A stretch of 64,000 nt of DNA from Paramicrobacterium sp051513965 (GTDB lineage Bacteria > Actinomycetota > Actinomycetes > Actinomycetales > Microbacteriaceae). The stretch is taken from contig NZ_CP195847.1 in NCBI RefSeq assembly GCF_051513965.1, positions 2,666,001 through 2,730,000 of the forward strand, given 5' to 3'. A program made the position numbers and the translations under genes. Under the pieces are notes generated by a model. The model saw only the letters and a program-made list of their open reading frames with translations. It was not told the DNA's origin and did no database searches. This document shows, piece after piece, positions 33,460-41,887 of this stretch; position 1 is the stretch's first letter, and each line of letters opens with the position of its first letter.

Positions 33460-34845
33460 TCAGCGGGCGAGGCCGACCTCTGCACGCCATGCTCGATGAA
33501 GCTCGGTGAGCCGCTCCACAGTCTGCGGATTTGCGTCTGCCAGGTTCTCGGTCTCACTCGGGTCTCCCGAGAGGTCGCAGAGAAACAGTCCGTCACCGGG
33601 AGTGGTGTGTTCGACCTCACGGACGTAGCGGGCGAACTCCGATGAGGCGTCGCACCAGCTGAGCTTCCAGGTTCCTTCGCGAACGGCCCACTGCCAGTCG
33701 CAGTCCCAGTGCAGCGCATCGTGCCCGGTGTCTCCCGTGAGCACGTCAGCGAGGTTCTGTCCGTCCAGGTCGCCGCTTTCCGCGGCATCCTCTGAGTCAC
33801 CCTCAGCGGCGGCGAGAAATGTCGCGGCGAGATCGAGCGAGCTGACGAGACCGTCGTTCTCTGCGCCCGCCGACGTGACGCCCGGCCAGCGCACGATGAA
33901 CGGCACGCGGATTCCACCCTCCCAGAGGGTGTACTTCGTACCCCGCAGCGGTGAGTTGTCACCGTAGTTGCAGGTCGACCCGCCGTTGTCGGTGAGGTAG
34001 ACGACGATCGTGTCATCGGCGATGCCGAGCGTGTCGAGACGATCGAGAAGCTGCCCGATCTGACGGTCCATGAGCTCGAGCTGTGCCGCGTAGTATTCGC
34101 GGCCGTGTGGCAGATTCGGGCTGATCGCTCCGTCGTACCAGTCGAGGTACTCGCCCGCTCCGGGGTACCAGTCGTCGAACGGCGGAAGGCCGCGCTTCTC
34201 ACGCTCCTCGTCGGGCAGCTGCCAGCAGAAGTTGTGCACAGCGTTGAACGCGACCATCGCGAAGAACGGCTCGTCACGGTGTCGTTCGATGAAGTCGCCC
34301 GCGCGGTCGGCGAACTCATCCGTCAGAAATCGCGTGACGTCAACGGATTCCTCCCCCGACCAGAGCGGCTGCACCGCCATCGCCTCGGCGGCCTCGCCGT
34401 ACTCGTCCACCGCCTCGCTCGAGTGCGTCAGGTAATGCAGTCGCCCCATGGACTGGCCCGCAAGACCGTAGAGCGACTCGTCGAAGCCGTGCTGCGGTGG
34501 AGTCCCGCGGTCGCCAGGCCCCTCGGGACCGTAGTGCACCTTGCCGAAGTATCCGGTCGCGTACCCGCGCTCGCGCAGGCGCTCCGCGATCGTCGGTGCG
34601 TCGCCGATGTCAGAGCTGTTGAACCAGGTCGCGCCCCAGCGCTGCTGGTACTGCCCGGTGATCATCGCAGCGCGCGAAGGCGAGCAGATCGGCGCCGTGA
34701 CGTACGCATCCGTGAAGCTGGTTCCCTCGGATGCCAAGCGGTCGAGCGCCGGCGTCGAGGCATCCGTGAGTCCCACCGCCGACCGGTCGGCGTACCCGTG
34801 ATCGTCAGAGACGATGAGCAGGATGTTCGGCTTCTGACGCGTCAT
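33460..34845 (-). CDS. Cys-type sulfatase 2
   Basis: A 461-residue S1-family sulfatase. Cys54 sits in APICSPSRAAMITG; ligands appear in NILLIVSDDHGYADR, TGYFGKVHYG (Lys, with His in a GKVHYG variant of the usual GKWHLG) and TDNGG. No signal peptide, hence cytoplasmic. It starts inside the stop codon of sulfatase 3 (34842-34845) and is the distal gene of the minus-strand operon regulator-oxidoreductase-sulfatase 3-sulfatase 2. The FNAVHNFCWQLPDEE substrate-site region differs from the other three copies, suggesting a different sulfate position. Confidence 0.9.
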   Translation of the reverse strand: MTRQKPNILLIVSDDHGYADRSAVGLTDASTPALDRLASEGTSFTDAYVTAPICSPSRAAMITGQYQQRWGATWFNSSDIGDAPTIAERLRERGYATGYFGKVHYGPEGPGDRGTPPQHGFDESLYGLAGQSMGRLHYLTHSSEAVDEYGEAAEAMAVQPLWSGEESVDVTRFLTDEFADRAGDFIERHRDEPFFAMVAFNAVHNFCWQLPDEEREKRGLPPFDDWYPGAGEYLDWYDGAISPNLPHGREYYAAQLELMDRQIGQLLDRLDTLGIADDTIVVYLTDNGGSTCNYGDNSPLRGTKYTLWEGGIRVPFIVRWPGVTSAGAENDGLVSSLDLAATFLAAAEGDSEDAAESGDLDGQNLADVLTGDTGHDALHWDCDWQWAVREGTWKLSWCDASSEFARYVREVEHTTPGDGLFLCDLSGDPSETENLADANPQTVERLTELHRAWRAEVGLAR

Positions 34846-36305
34846 GCAGATGCTCCTCGGTTTTCAGCGGCGGGCGTGCCGTCCCAGTTGGGTGGCGTGA
34901 AGGATGCCAGGGGGTCGACGTCGAGCGTATCGGTCTGCCCTGCTCCCGCCACGGGAAGACGTGCACCATCGTGAGCCGGGTCACCGTGGGTCTCGAACCA
35001 GGCGTCGAGCTGGCCTCGGAGTTCGCGAACGTCTCCCGCGTGCGACGGGGCGTCGACGAGATTCTCGCGTTCACCGGGATCAGCGGCGAGATCATAGAAC
35101 TCGTGCGGGCCGTGCGGATATCGGTGCACGTACTTCCGGTCTGCTGTGCGAATCATGCGCACCGGACCGTACTCATCGTGCACGACCACGGCGCGTTCGG
35201 GGGCCGACTCGCCGCGGAGAAGCGGGGCGAAACTCTGCCCCGGCCCCGTCTCGAACGGAGCCGGGTCGAGGCCGGCGAGGTCGAGGAGCGTCGACGCGAA
35301 GTCATAGCCCGACAGCAGGTCGTCAACTACGGCGCCCTCGTCGACGCAGCCGGGGTAGGAGACGATGAGCGGCACCATCACCGACTCGTCATACATGTTC
35401 TGCGGAAAAGTTCCGTTGCCCTTGCCCCAGATGCCGTGGTGGCCGCAGTTGAAGCCGTTGTCACTCGCGAAGACGACGATCGTGTCGTCGACGAGGCCGT
35501 GTGCCGCGAGCCGATCGAGAACGCGGCCGATGGCGGCATCCATCGCCGTCACCGCCGCGAAGTACCCGATGAGCGCTTCACGGGCGTCGGCCTCACCACC
35601 GATCGGCACGCCGTCGACGGTCGGCTGCCACGGGTGCGGCTCCTCCTGAGGGCACGACTCGAAAGCGCAGTCCCGATACAGGTCGGTGAACTCATCGGGA
35701 TGCTGCCCGGCGAAGGGCTTGTGTGGAGCAGTGAAGTTGAGTGCGAGGAAGAACGGTTCGTGCTCACCGTGCTGACGATCGGCCTGACGCGCGGCCTCAG
35801 CATCGATGAAGTCGGCCGCGTCGTCAGCGATCACGTCGGTGAGGTACCCCTCGACGTCCTCCGGCACACCGTCACGGTACATGCGGGCGTGCGAGTAGGG
35901 GCTTCCCCCGCCCTCGAGGGCGAACCAGTGCACGAATCCGTGACGGGGAACGTCGCTTGCGCCGAGGTGCCATTTGCCGGAGAGACCGAGCCGGTAGCCG
36001 GCATCCGCAAGGGTGTCGGTGAAGGCGGGCTGCCCCTGGAGATAATCACGGCTCTCCGGGCCCGCGTGTGCGCCGTCGAGGTAGTCGTGGACCCCGTGGC
36101 GGGAGGGGATCTGCCCCGTCAGCAGGCTCGCGCGTGCCGGCGAGCACACGGGGGAGGCGCAGAAGAACCTGCTCAGCCTCGTTCCGCGTTCAGCGAGGGA
36201 ATCGAGGACGGGCGTCTTGATCTCCGAGTTTCCCGCGCAGCCGAGAGCCCACGGACCTTGGTCATCGCTCAGGATGACCACGATGTTCGGGTGACGTCGA
36301 GTCAC
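34842..36305 (-). CDS. Cys-type sulfatase 3
   Basis: A 487-residue S1-family sulfatase with Cys54 in SPVCSPARASLLTG. Further motifs: NIVVILSDDQGPWALG, LGLSGKWHLGA, LNFTAPHKPFAGQHPDEF and ASDNGFNCGHHGIWGKGNGT. It has no signal peptide. The middle and active site are typical of S1 sulfatases acting on sugars. The Asn-Gly-Phe-Asn-Cys-Gly-His-His stretch near the metal site is distinctive. It is 41 bases after the Gfo/Idh/MocA gene and overlaps sulfatase 2 by 4 bases. Confidence 0.9.
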   Translation of the reverse strand: MTRRHPNIVVILSDDQGPWALGCAGNSEIKTPVLDSLAERGTRLSRFFCASPVCSPARASLLTGQIPSRHGVHDYLDGAHAGPESRDYLQGQPAFTDTLADAGYRLGLSGKWHLGASDVPRHGFVHWFALEGGGSPYSHARMYRDGVPEDVEGYLTDVIADDAADFIDAEAARQADRQHGEHEPFFLALNFTAPHKPFAGQHPDEFTDLYRDCAFESCPQEEPHPWQPTVDGVPIGGEADAREALIGYFAAVTAMDAAIGRVLDRLAAHGLVDDTIVVFASDNGFNCGHHGIWGKGNGTFPQNMYDESVMVPLIVSYPGCVDEGAVVDDLLSGYDFASTLLDLAGLDPAPFETGPGQSFAPLLRGESAPERAVVVHDEYGPVRMIRTADRKYVHRYPHGPHEFYDLAADPGERENLVDAPSHAGDVRELRGQLDAWFETHGDPAHDGARLPVAGAGQTDTLDVDPLASFTPPNWDGTPAAENRGASA

Positions 36306-36346
36306 GTTGCCTCCTGTCAGTCTGACGTGTGCCGGAAATGCTGCTC

Positions 36347-37345
36347 TCAGCTCGCAGTCGCATGCTGCCGTTCGACGTCGATCGTGCGCTTTTCGAGTGA
36401 GGAGCGGTAGCTGCTCAGAACCAGCTCGACCACATGACGTGCGTGCTCGAGCGGCACTTCGGGCTCGTCCCCGGCCACCACACTGAGGAAGTCCTTCATC
36501 TGCGCCGTGAACGCACTCTGGATATCGTCGGGCTGAGGCTCGCGGATGACCCGCGATGCTCCGTCGACCTGCAGGAGCGTGCCACGACGCGGATCAGCGA
36601 CCACGACTCCCTTCTCGCACACGATGAACATGGTGTCGGACTTCAGCGGCGGATCGGAGACCACGCTGATCGAGACGCCAACTCCGTTGTCCAGTCGCAG
36701 CGCGATGTTACCGTCGGTCTCGACCTCCGTGTCGAAGCGGTGTGCGGTCGAGGCGAAGACCTCGGTCGCTCGCCCACCGCCGAACCACAGGCAGCGGTCG
36801 AGGCAGTGTCCGCCGATGTTGATGAGCGCGCCTCCGCCGGCCATCTTCTTCGAGAAGAACCAGTCGGAGCGGCTTCCCGGCCGATAGTCGGTGCTGCGAT
36901 AGTCGCGCACGAGCACAACGTCGCCGAGCTCTCCCGAATCGATCAGTTCTCGTGCCGCGATCTTGTCTGGCATGAAGTGCTGAATGTGGCCGACGGTGAA
37001 CGCCACACCGGCATCCTGACAGGCCTGCACCATCGCGTCGCAGTCGTCGAGGGAGGTCGCCATGGGCTTCTCCACGAGCACGTGGAGGCCCGCGGCCGCG
37101 GCATCCTGCACCATCGGCAGATGGAGCGCGTGCGGGGTGTTGACCACGACCGCGTCGACCAGACCACTCGCGTACATGTCGCGGTAGTCTTCGAACACGG
37201 GGACTCCCCCTGCCGCAGCCGCCGCACGTGAGGCGACAGCGTCATCGAGATCGCAGATCGCGCTGATCTCAGCCCCCTCGAGCGTGTGCGCGGCAGAGAT
37301 GTGGAAGTCGGCGACAGCGCCGGCTCCGATGAGTCCGATTCGCAT
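36347..37345 (-). CDS. Gfo/Idh/MocA family oxidoreductase
   Basis: A 332-residue NAD(P)-dependent oxidoreductase. The Rossmann motif GLIGAGAVADFH is at 4-15, and the EKPMAT catalytic motif near residue 95 contains the conserved Lys. GGGALINIGGHCLDRCLWF supplies the Asp/His of the C-terminal sheet domain. Members oxidise or epimerise sugars, inositols and uronic acids, and some cleave glycosides through redox chemistry. In this operon it probably processes a GalNAc- or uronate-derived intermediate. It lies 21 bases after the regulator gene. Confidence 0.88.
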   Translation of the reverse strand: MRIGLIGAGAVADFHISAAHTLEGAEISAICDLDDAVASRAAAAAGGVPVFEDYRDMYASGLVDAVVVNTPHALHLPMVQDAAAAGLHVLVEKPMATSLDDCDAMVQACQDAGVAFTVGHIQHFMPDKIAARELIDSGELGDVVLVRDYRSTDYRPGSRSDWFFSKKMAGGGALINIGGHCLDRCLWFGGGRATEVFASTAHRFDTEVETDGNIALRLDNGVGVSISVVSDPPLKSDTMFIVCEKGVVVADPRRGTLLQVDGASRVIREPQPDDIQSAFTAQMKDFLSVVAGDEPEVPLEHARHVVELVLSSYRSSLEKRTIDVERQHATAS

Positions 37346-37366
37346 GGTTCTCCTTGTCGGGCGTAG

Positions 37367-38485
37367 TCAGTCCGTGATCGCGCCGCACGAGCGGCGAACC
37401 ACGATGCGCGGACGAAGTCTGATCTGGTGAAGTGGGCAGTCGTCGCGTTCGATGAGGCGACGGATGAGCACATCGGCGGCCATGCGTCCGATGCGATATT
37501 TCGGTGGGGAGACGGCGGTGAGCGGAACTTCGGCGAGGTCCGCCGTCTCGTCGTCGTACGAGACGAGAGCCAGATCGTCCGGCACAGTGAGACCTCGACG
37601 ACGTGCTGCGGCTTCGAGCAGAATGGCCTCGCGGTCGCCGAAGACAAGCGCCGCTGTGGCACCGCACTCGCGCACGTGGTCGAGAGCATTCTCGGCCCGG
37701 TGCTCCTCCCAATCCTGCTTGCGCTGAGCGAATTCGAGGTCAGCCGGGAGTCCGAGATCCACGATGGCGCGGCGGTAGCCGAGCACGACCGCCGGTGCGG
37801 TGGGAGTGCGGTCGCGGGTGAGGAGTGCGATGCGCTCGTGGCCGAGCTGAGCCAGATGACGCACAGCATCATAGGCGCCGCCCTGGTGATCAGAGCAGAC
37901 GTGCTCCGTGCGGTCGCCTGACCCCGAGTCGATGAGGCTGCGCTCGAGCAGCACGACGGGAACGGGAAGCTCCATGAGGCTCTGGGCGCGACCGACGGGG
38001 TCATCGATGCCGGTGAGCGTCGGCACCAGCAGCATCCCTTCGACCCCCGCGTCAAGCAGGTGCTCGATGCTTCGATCCTCCAGTGCCTGGTCGTATCGAT
38101 AGGTCGCCAGCTGGAGGGATGCCCCGACGGCTGAGAGCGACTCGTCGATGCCCTGGAGCACGCGTGGATAGTACAGCTGGGTGTCGGGCAGGAGCACTCC
38201 CACGCGACGACGCACGCGCTCCTCCCGCCTCGGTGCCGAAGCCACGAAGCTTCCCGCTCCCTGACGTCTGACCACGACCCCCTGTGCGACGAGCTCATCG
38301 AATGCACGGCGTACGGTCGTCAGCGACAGTCCGGTCTCGCTCGCGAGCTGCTGCTCGGTCGGCAGCTTCTGCCCGGCTGTCCATGTGCCCGCGAGGATGC
38401 CGCGACGCAGCTCGTCAGCGAGAATCTCGAACTTCAGCCCTCGCGTCTCAGCATCGCGAAGCGGCGCGACTGCCTTCTTCGACAT
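37367..38485 (-). CDS. GntR-HTH / LacI-sensor chimeric transcriptional regulator
   Basis: A 372-residue regulator. The N-terminal GntR winged helix at about 16-85 reads LADELRRGILAGTWTAGQKLPTEQQLASETGLSLTTVRRAFDEL; a LacI/periplasmic-binding-like sugar sensor spans about 95-365 (RRVGVLLPDTQLYYPRVLQGI, LVPTLTGIDDP, PDDLALVSYDDE). This AraR-type combination binds a sugar ligand to relieve repression. It heads the minus-strand sulfatase operon and is divergent from the ABC importer genes, placing it to control both. The inducer is probably an imported glycosaminoglycan fragment. Confidence 0.9.
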   Translation of the reverse strand: MSKKAVAPLRDAETRGLKFEILADELRRGILAGTWTAGQKLPTEQQLASETGLSLTTVRRAFDELVAQGVVVRRQGAGSFVASAPRREERVRRRVGVLLPDTQLYYPRVLQGIDESLSAVGASLQLATYRYDQALEDRSIEHLLDAGVEGMLLVPTLTGIDDPVGRAQSLMELPVPVVLLERSLIDSGSGDRTEHVCSDHQGGAYDAVRHLAQLGHERIALLTRDRTPTAPAVVLGYRRAIVDLGLPADLEFAQRKQDWEEHRAENALDHVRECGATAALVFGDREAILLEAAARRRGLTVPDDLALVSYDDETADLAEVPLTAVSPPKYRIGRMAADVLIRRLIERDDCPLHQIRLRPRIVVRRSCGAITD

Positions 38486-38706
38486 CTTTCCCCCTCACAC
38501 GGTTTACCTCCGATTCTCACGCTCAAAAAGATAGGAATAAAGACCTAATTCGGGGAGGTAACCGCAGTATCCGACCCGAAATCGGTCGAAGAGGTGGAAA
38601 ATCGATCAAATTCTTCGGATTACTCATTGAATACTCTCCTCCGTCCTTGTGAGAGTCGAGCGAAACGAGCGGCGAAGACGCCGCTCTCTAGGCGAAAGGT
38701 GAACCA
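38486..38706. promoter_or_regulatory. divergent control region between the regulator and the ABC importer
   Basis: This 221-base spacer is AT-richer than its surroundings. Inverted arms TTACCTCC (38504-38511) and GGAGGTAA (38554-38561) flank 42 bases that include a GAATAAAGACCTAAT stretch. GGTAACC at 38557-38563 is itself palindromic. CTCATTGAATAC near 38620 resembles motifs before sulfatase 1 and the PL8 gene. These are the best candidate operators for the GntR-LacI regulator. Confidence 0.4.
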
Positions 38707-39996
38707 ATGGCGAAGATCCGAGCACTCTCCGCCCTCGTCATCGGAAGCGCGCTTGCTGTGACGGCGAGCGGCTGCGCCCCGCAGGGCGGATCCGACGACA
38801 CACTGACTTACTGGTCGATGTGGAAAGAGGGAGAGGCACAGCAGAAGGTCGTCGCGGAAGCGATCGCAGACTTCGAAGATGAGACGGGCATCACCGTCGA
38901 CGTCCAGTGGCAGGGCCGCGACAACATCAAGAAGGTCGTCCCCACTCTCAACACCAACAAGGTTCCGGACCTCGTGGACGGCTCCTTCGCAAAGCTCGCC
39001 CCGATCATCGCTGAGACAGGGCAGGGCCTTCCTCTCGAGGATGCCTACGAGGAGAAGATCGACGGCAAGACCGTGTCGGACCTCATTCCCAGTGCATACC
39101 TCGACGCGGGAGATCTCACCGCAGACGACGCGTCCGCTCCCTGGATGCTGCCCTACTCGCTCACGAGCGACGCAATCTGGTACAACGCTGCCGAGCATCC
39201 TGAGTTCTCGGAGACGCCACCGGCGACCTGGGATGACTTCATCGACACGCTCGACACTCTCAAGAACGACGGTGAGACGCCCATCTCCATTGACGGTGAC
39301 GTCTCGGGCTACAACGCCTACTGGTACACGACCCTCATGGTCCGTCTCGCCGGTGCCGGCTCGCTCAAGGAGATCGCCTCGGACGAGAGCGGCAAGGCGT
39401 GGGACTCCCCTGACGCGCTGAAGGCCGCCGAGATGGTGCAGGAGCTCGTCGACGGCGGCTACTTCGTCGACGGTTACAATGCGAGCAAGTGGCCAGCGCA
39501 GCAGCAGAAGTGGGCCGACAACAAGGGCGCTCTGCTGTTCAACGGGTCATGGATTCCGACGGAGACCGGCCCCTACGCGGCGGACGGTTTCGAATATGCA
39601 TCCTTCCCCTTCCCTGCCGTGGGTGACGGACCGATGGCGCAGCGCGCGGACTTCGTCGGATTCTCCGTGCCCGCCAAGGCGCACAACGCGGAGAATGCGC
39701 AGAAGTTCGCCGCATTCTTCCTCGGGGAGAAGTACCAGAACGCACTCGGAACCGACGCGAAGATCATTCCGATCCGTCAGGATGCCGAGGTGAGCGACGA
39801 GATGTCAGGCATCAAGGAGGCTCTCGATTCTGCTGACGAGTACTACCAGCAGAACGACGGCATCACGTTCCCCGGCTACACGGAGAAGCTGCTCTGGCCC
39901 ACGCTCGACCAGCTCGTTCTCGGAAAGATCGACGCTGAGCAGTTCATCTCGAAGATGACGTCCGGCCAGGCCGACTACTGGAAGCAGAACTCATGA
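38707..39996 (+). CDS. ABC transporter sugar-binding lipoprotein
   Basis: A 429-residue extracellular solute-binding protein of family 1. A lipoprotein signal ends with VTASGC (lipid-modified Cys23). The body shows TLTYWSMWKEGEAQQKVV, FEDETGITVDVQWQGRDN, LLFNGSWIPTE and FPAVGDGPMAQRADFVGFSVP, typical of sugar binders. It is expected to capture oligosaccharides made outside by the Tat-exported PL8 lyase. The first gene of the importer operon, it overlaps the permease start by 4 bases (39993-39996). Confidence 0.92.
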   Translation: MAKIRALSALVIGSALAVTASGCAPQGGSDDTLTYWSMWKEGEAQQKVVAEAIADFEDETGITVDVQWQGRDNIKKVVPTLNTNKVPDLVDGSFAKLAPIIAETGQGLPLEDAYEEKIDGKTVSDLIPSAYLDAGDLTADDASAPWMLPYSLTSDAIWYNAAEHPEFSETPPATWDDFIDTLDTLKNDGETPISIDGDVSGYNAYWYTTLMVRLAGAGSLKEIASDESGKAWDSPDALKAAEMVQELVDGGYFVDGYNASKWPAQQQKWADNKGALLFNGSWIPTETGPYAADGFEYASFPFPAVGDGPMAQRADFVGFSVPAKAHNAENAQKFAAFFLGEKYQNALGTDAKIIPIRQDAEVSDEMSGIKEALDSADEYYQQNDGITFPGYTEKLLWPTLDQLVLGKIDAEQFISKMTSGQADYWKQNS

Positions 39997-40961
39997 CCGA
40001 AACCGCTCGACTGATCGGTTCCCGGCCGTCCGCCGGCTCGACGTCCCGCACGGGGCGCCGAGCCGGCGGCAACGCCATCGACCGCGCTCGCAAGAAGCTG
40101 TTCGTGCCCTTCGTCGGGCCGGCCTTCCTCTTCTACACGATCCTCTTCATCGTTCCGGCGCTCTACGCGGTGTGGATCAGCTTCAACAAGTGGGCGGGCG
40201 CCGGCCCCATGGAGTTCGTCGGATTCAAGAACTACGTGCGGCTCTTCTCGGACAAGCTGTTCATCCAGTCGTTCGTGAACACTCTGCTGCTGCTGTTCGT
40301 GGTGGGCATTGCGATCTTCGTCATCGCGTTCGGCCTCACTCTCGTGCTCCGTGACATGGTCGGACGCAAGGTGGCCCGCTCGGTGATCTTCTTTCCGCAC
40401 CTGGTGAACGCGATGATCTTCGGCGTCCTCGCCGGGTTCATCTTCAACCCGGGCGGACTCGTGAACACGCTGCTCGGCGGCTTCGGGGTGACCGATCCAC
40501 CTGCGTGGCTGGCACACGAGAACATGTTCCCGCTCATCATGGTGATGATGACCTGGATCACCACCGGGTACTTCACGACCATCCTGATGGCGGGTGTGGA
40601 CCGCATCCCTCCCTACTTCTACGAAGACTGCGCCCTTGCGGGTGCGAACGCGTGGCAGCGTCTGCGCTACGTGATTCTGCCGCTCACGTGGGATGTCTTC
40701 GGCACGTGTGCCGTGCTGTGGACGATCTCGTCCGTCAAGATCTTCGAGATCGTGTGGGTCTTCGGGGGCTCGACCGGTCAGGGGATGCCTCCGACGCAGA
40801 CGTGGACCGTCGCGGTCTACACCTACGTCACGGCGTTCTCGGGTGAGTCCATTCCGGCGTACGGCGCCGCGACGGCATCCGCCGTGCTGTCACTCGCCCT
40901 CGTGTCTGTTCTTGTCGTGCTGCTGCGTCGTGCGCTGAAGCGTGACGCCGTCGAGTTCTAG
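39993..40961 (+). CDS. sugar ABC transporter permease (MalF type)
   Basis: A 322-residue permease. A basic cytoplasmic N-terminus (about 40 residues) precedes six helices. The EAA loop reads YEDCALAGANAWQRLRYVILPLTWD, with the conserved Gly, contacting a shared ATPase. FVGPAFLFYTILFIVPALYAVWISFNKW is the typical first segment. It works with the next gene as a heterodimer. Confidence 0.92.
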   Translation: MTETARLIGSRPSAGSTSRTGRRAGGNAIDRARKKLFVPFVGPAFLFYTILFIVPALYAVWISFNKWAGAGPMEFVGFKNYVRLFSDKLFIQSFVNTLLLLFVVGIAIFVIAFGLTLVLRDMVGRKVARSVIFFPHLVNAMIFGVLAGFIFNPGGLVNTLLGGFGVTDPPAWLAHENMFPLIMVMMTWITTGYFTTILMAGVDRIPPYFYEDCALAGANAWQRLRYVILPLTWDVFGTCAVLWTISSVKIFEIVWVFGGSTGQGMPPTQTWTVAVYTYVTAFSGESIPAYGAATASAVLSLALVSVLVVLLRRALKRDAVEF

Positions 40962-40969
40962 GAGTCGAA

Positions 40970-41887
40970 ATGACCATGACTGATCTGACCCCCACCGAGC
41001 TCGCGGTGCAGCCTCCAACGCAGCCTCGACGCCGCCGCAGGCGCGCTGCGATCTCTCGCGACCGCAGTCCGTTCCGCTTTGTCGGGCTCGTGCTGCTCTG
41101 GGCCTTCGTCGCGCTGAACATCGGGTGGATGGTCTGGATGGTGATCCAGGCCTTCCGCGACACGCGCTCGATTCTGGCGGACCCCTGGGGACTGCCCACC
41201 TCACTCGACCCCACCAACTTCGTCACGGCCTGGACGGTCGGCGACTTCGCGACCGCGACCCTCAACAGCGTCGTCACGACCGCTGTCTCCTCGCTGCTGA
41301 CGGTCGCCGTGGCAGCTCCCGCGGCCTACTACCTCAGCCGCGTCGAGAACCGTCTCACGCAGTCGCTCACGATGTACTTCGTGCTGGGCCTGGGCATTCC
41401 TGCGCAGGTCATCCTGATTCCGCTGTTCGTCATGCTGAACGAGGTCTACCTGACCGACAGCCTCATCGGGCTGAACCTCGTCTACATCGGCGTCTCGATG
41501 CCATTCACGGTCTTTCTGCTGACGGCGTTCTTCAGGTCACTGCCGCTCGAGATGGAAGAGGCCGCGGCGCTCGACGGAACGACGGCGTTCGGCACGTTCT
41601 GGCGCATCACGCTGCCGCTCGCCAAGGGAGGCATCCTGACCGCCTTCGTGCTGCAGGTGATCTCGCACTGGAATGAGACGCTGCTCGCGCTGACACTACT
41701 GCAGTCGACCGAGAAGTACACGCTTCCGGTCGCGCTCATCTCGTTCATCCAGCAGCAGACCTACTCAGGTGCCGACTGGGGCGGCCTGTTCGCCGGACTC
41801 TGCATCGTCGTGATTCCGATGCTCATCATCTACCTGTGGCTCGGCCGCCGACTGACGGAAGGACTCACGCTGGGAATGGGCAAGTGA
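40970..41887 (+). CDS. carbohydrate ABC transporter permease (MalG type)
   Basis: A 305-residue permease with six helices and the EAA loop MEEAAALDGTTAFGTFWRITLPLAKGG. LGIPAQVILIPLFVMLNEVYL and IGVSMPFTVFLLTAFFRSLP are typical MalG segments. No ATP-binding subunit gene is found in the locus, so it presumably uses a global MsmK-type ATPase encoded elsewhere. Its stop codon overlaps the start of sulfatase 4. Confidence 0.92.
   Translation: MTMTDLTPTELAVQPPTQPRRRRRRAAISRDRSPFRFVGLVLLWAFVALNIGWMVWMVIQAFRDTRSILADPWGLPTSLDPTNFVTAWTVGDFATATLNSVVTTAVSSLLTVAVAAPAAYYLSRVENRLTQSLTMYFVLGLGIPAQVILIPLFVMLNEVYLTDSLIGLNLVYIGVSMPFTVFLLTAFFRSLPLEMEEAAALDGTTAFGTFWRITLPLAKGGILTAFVLQVISHWNETLLALTLLQSTEKYTLPVALISFIQQQTYSGADWGGLFAGLCIVVIPMLIIYLWLGRRLTEGLTLGMGK

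Noticed and set aside
34971..36410. A 479-codon plus-strand frame opposite sulfatase 3
   Set aside because: Shadow of the sulfatase reading frame; no recognisable domain.
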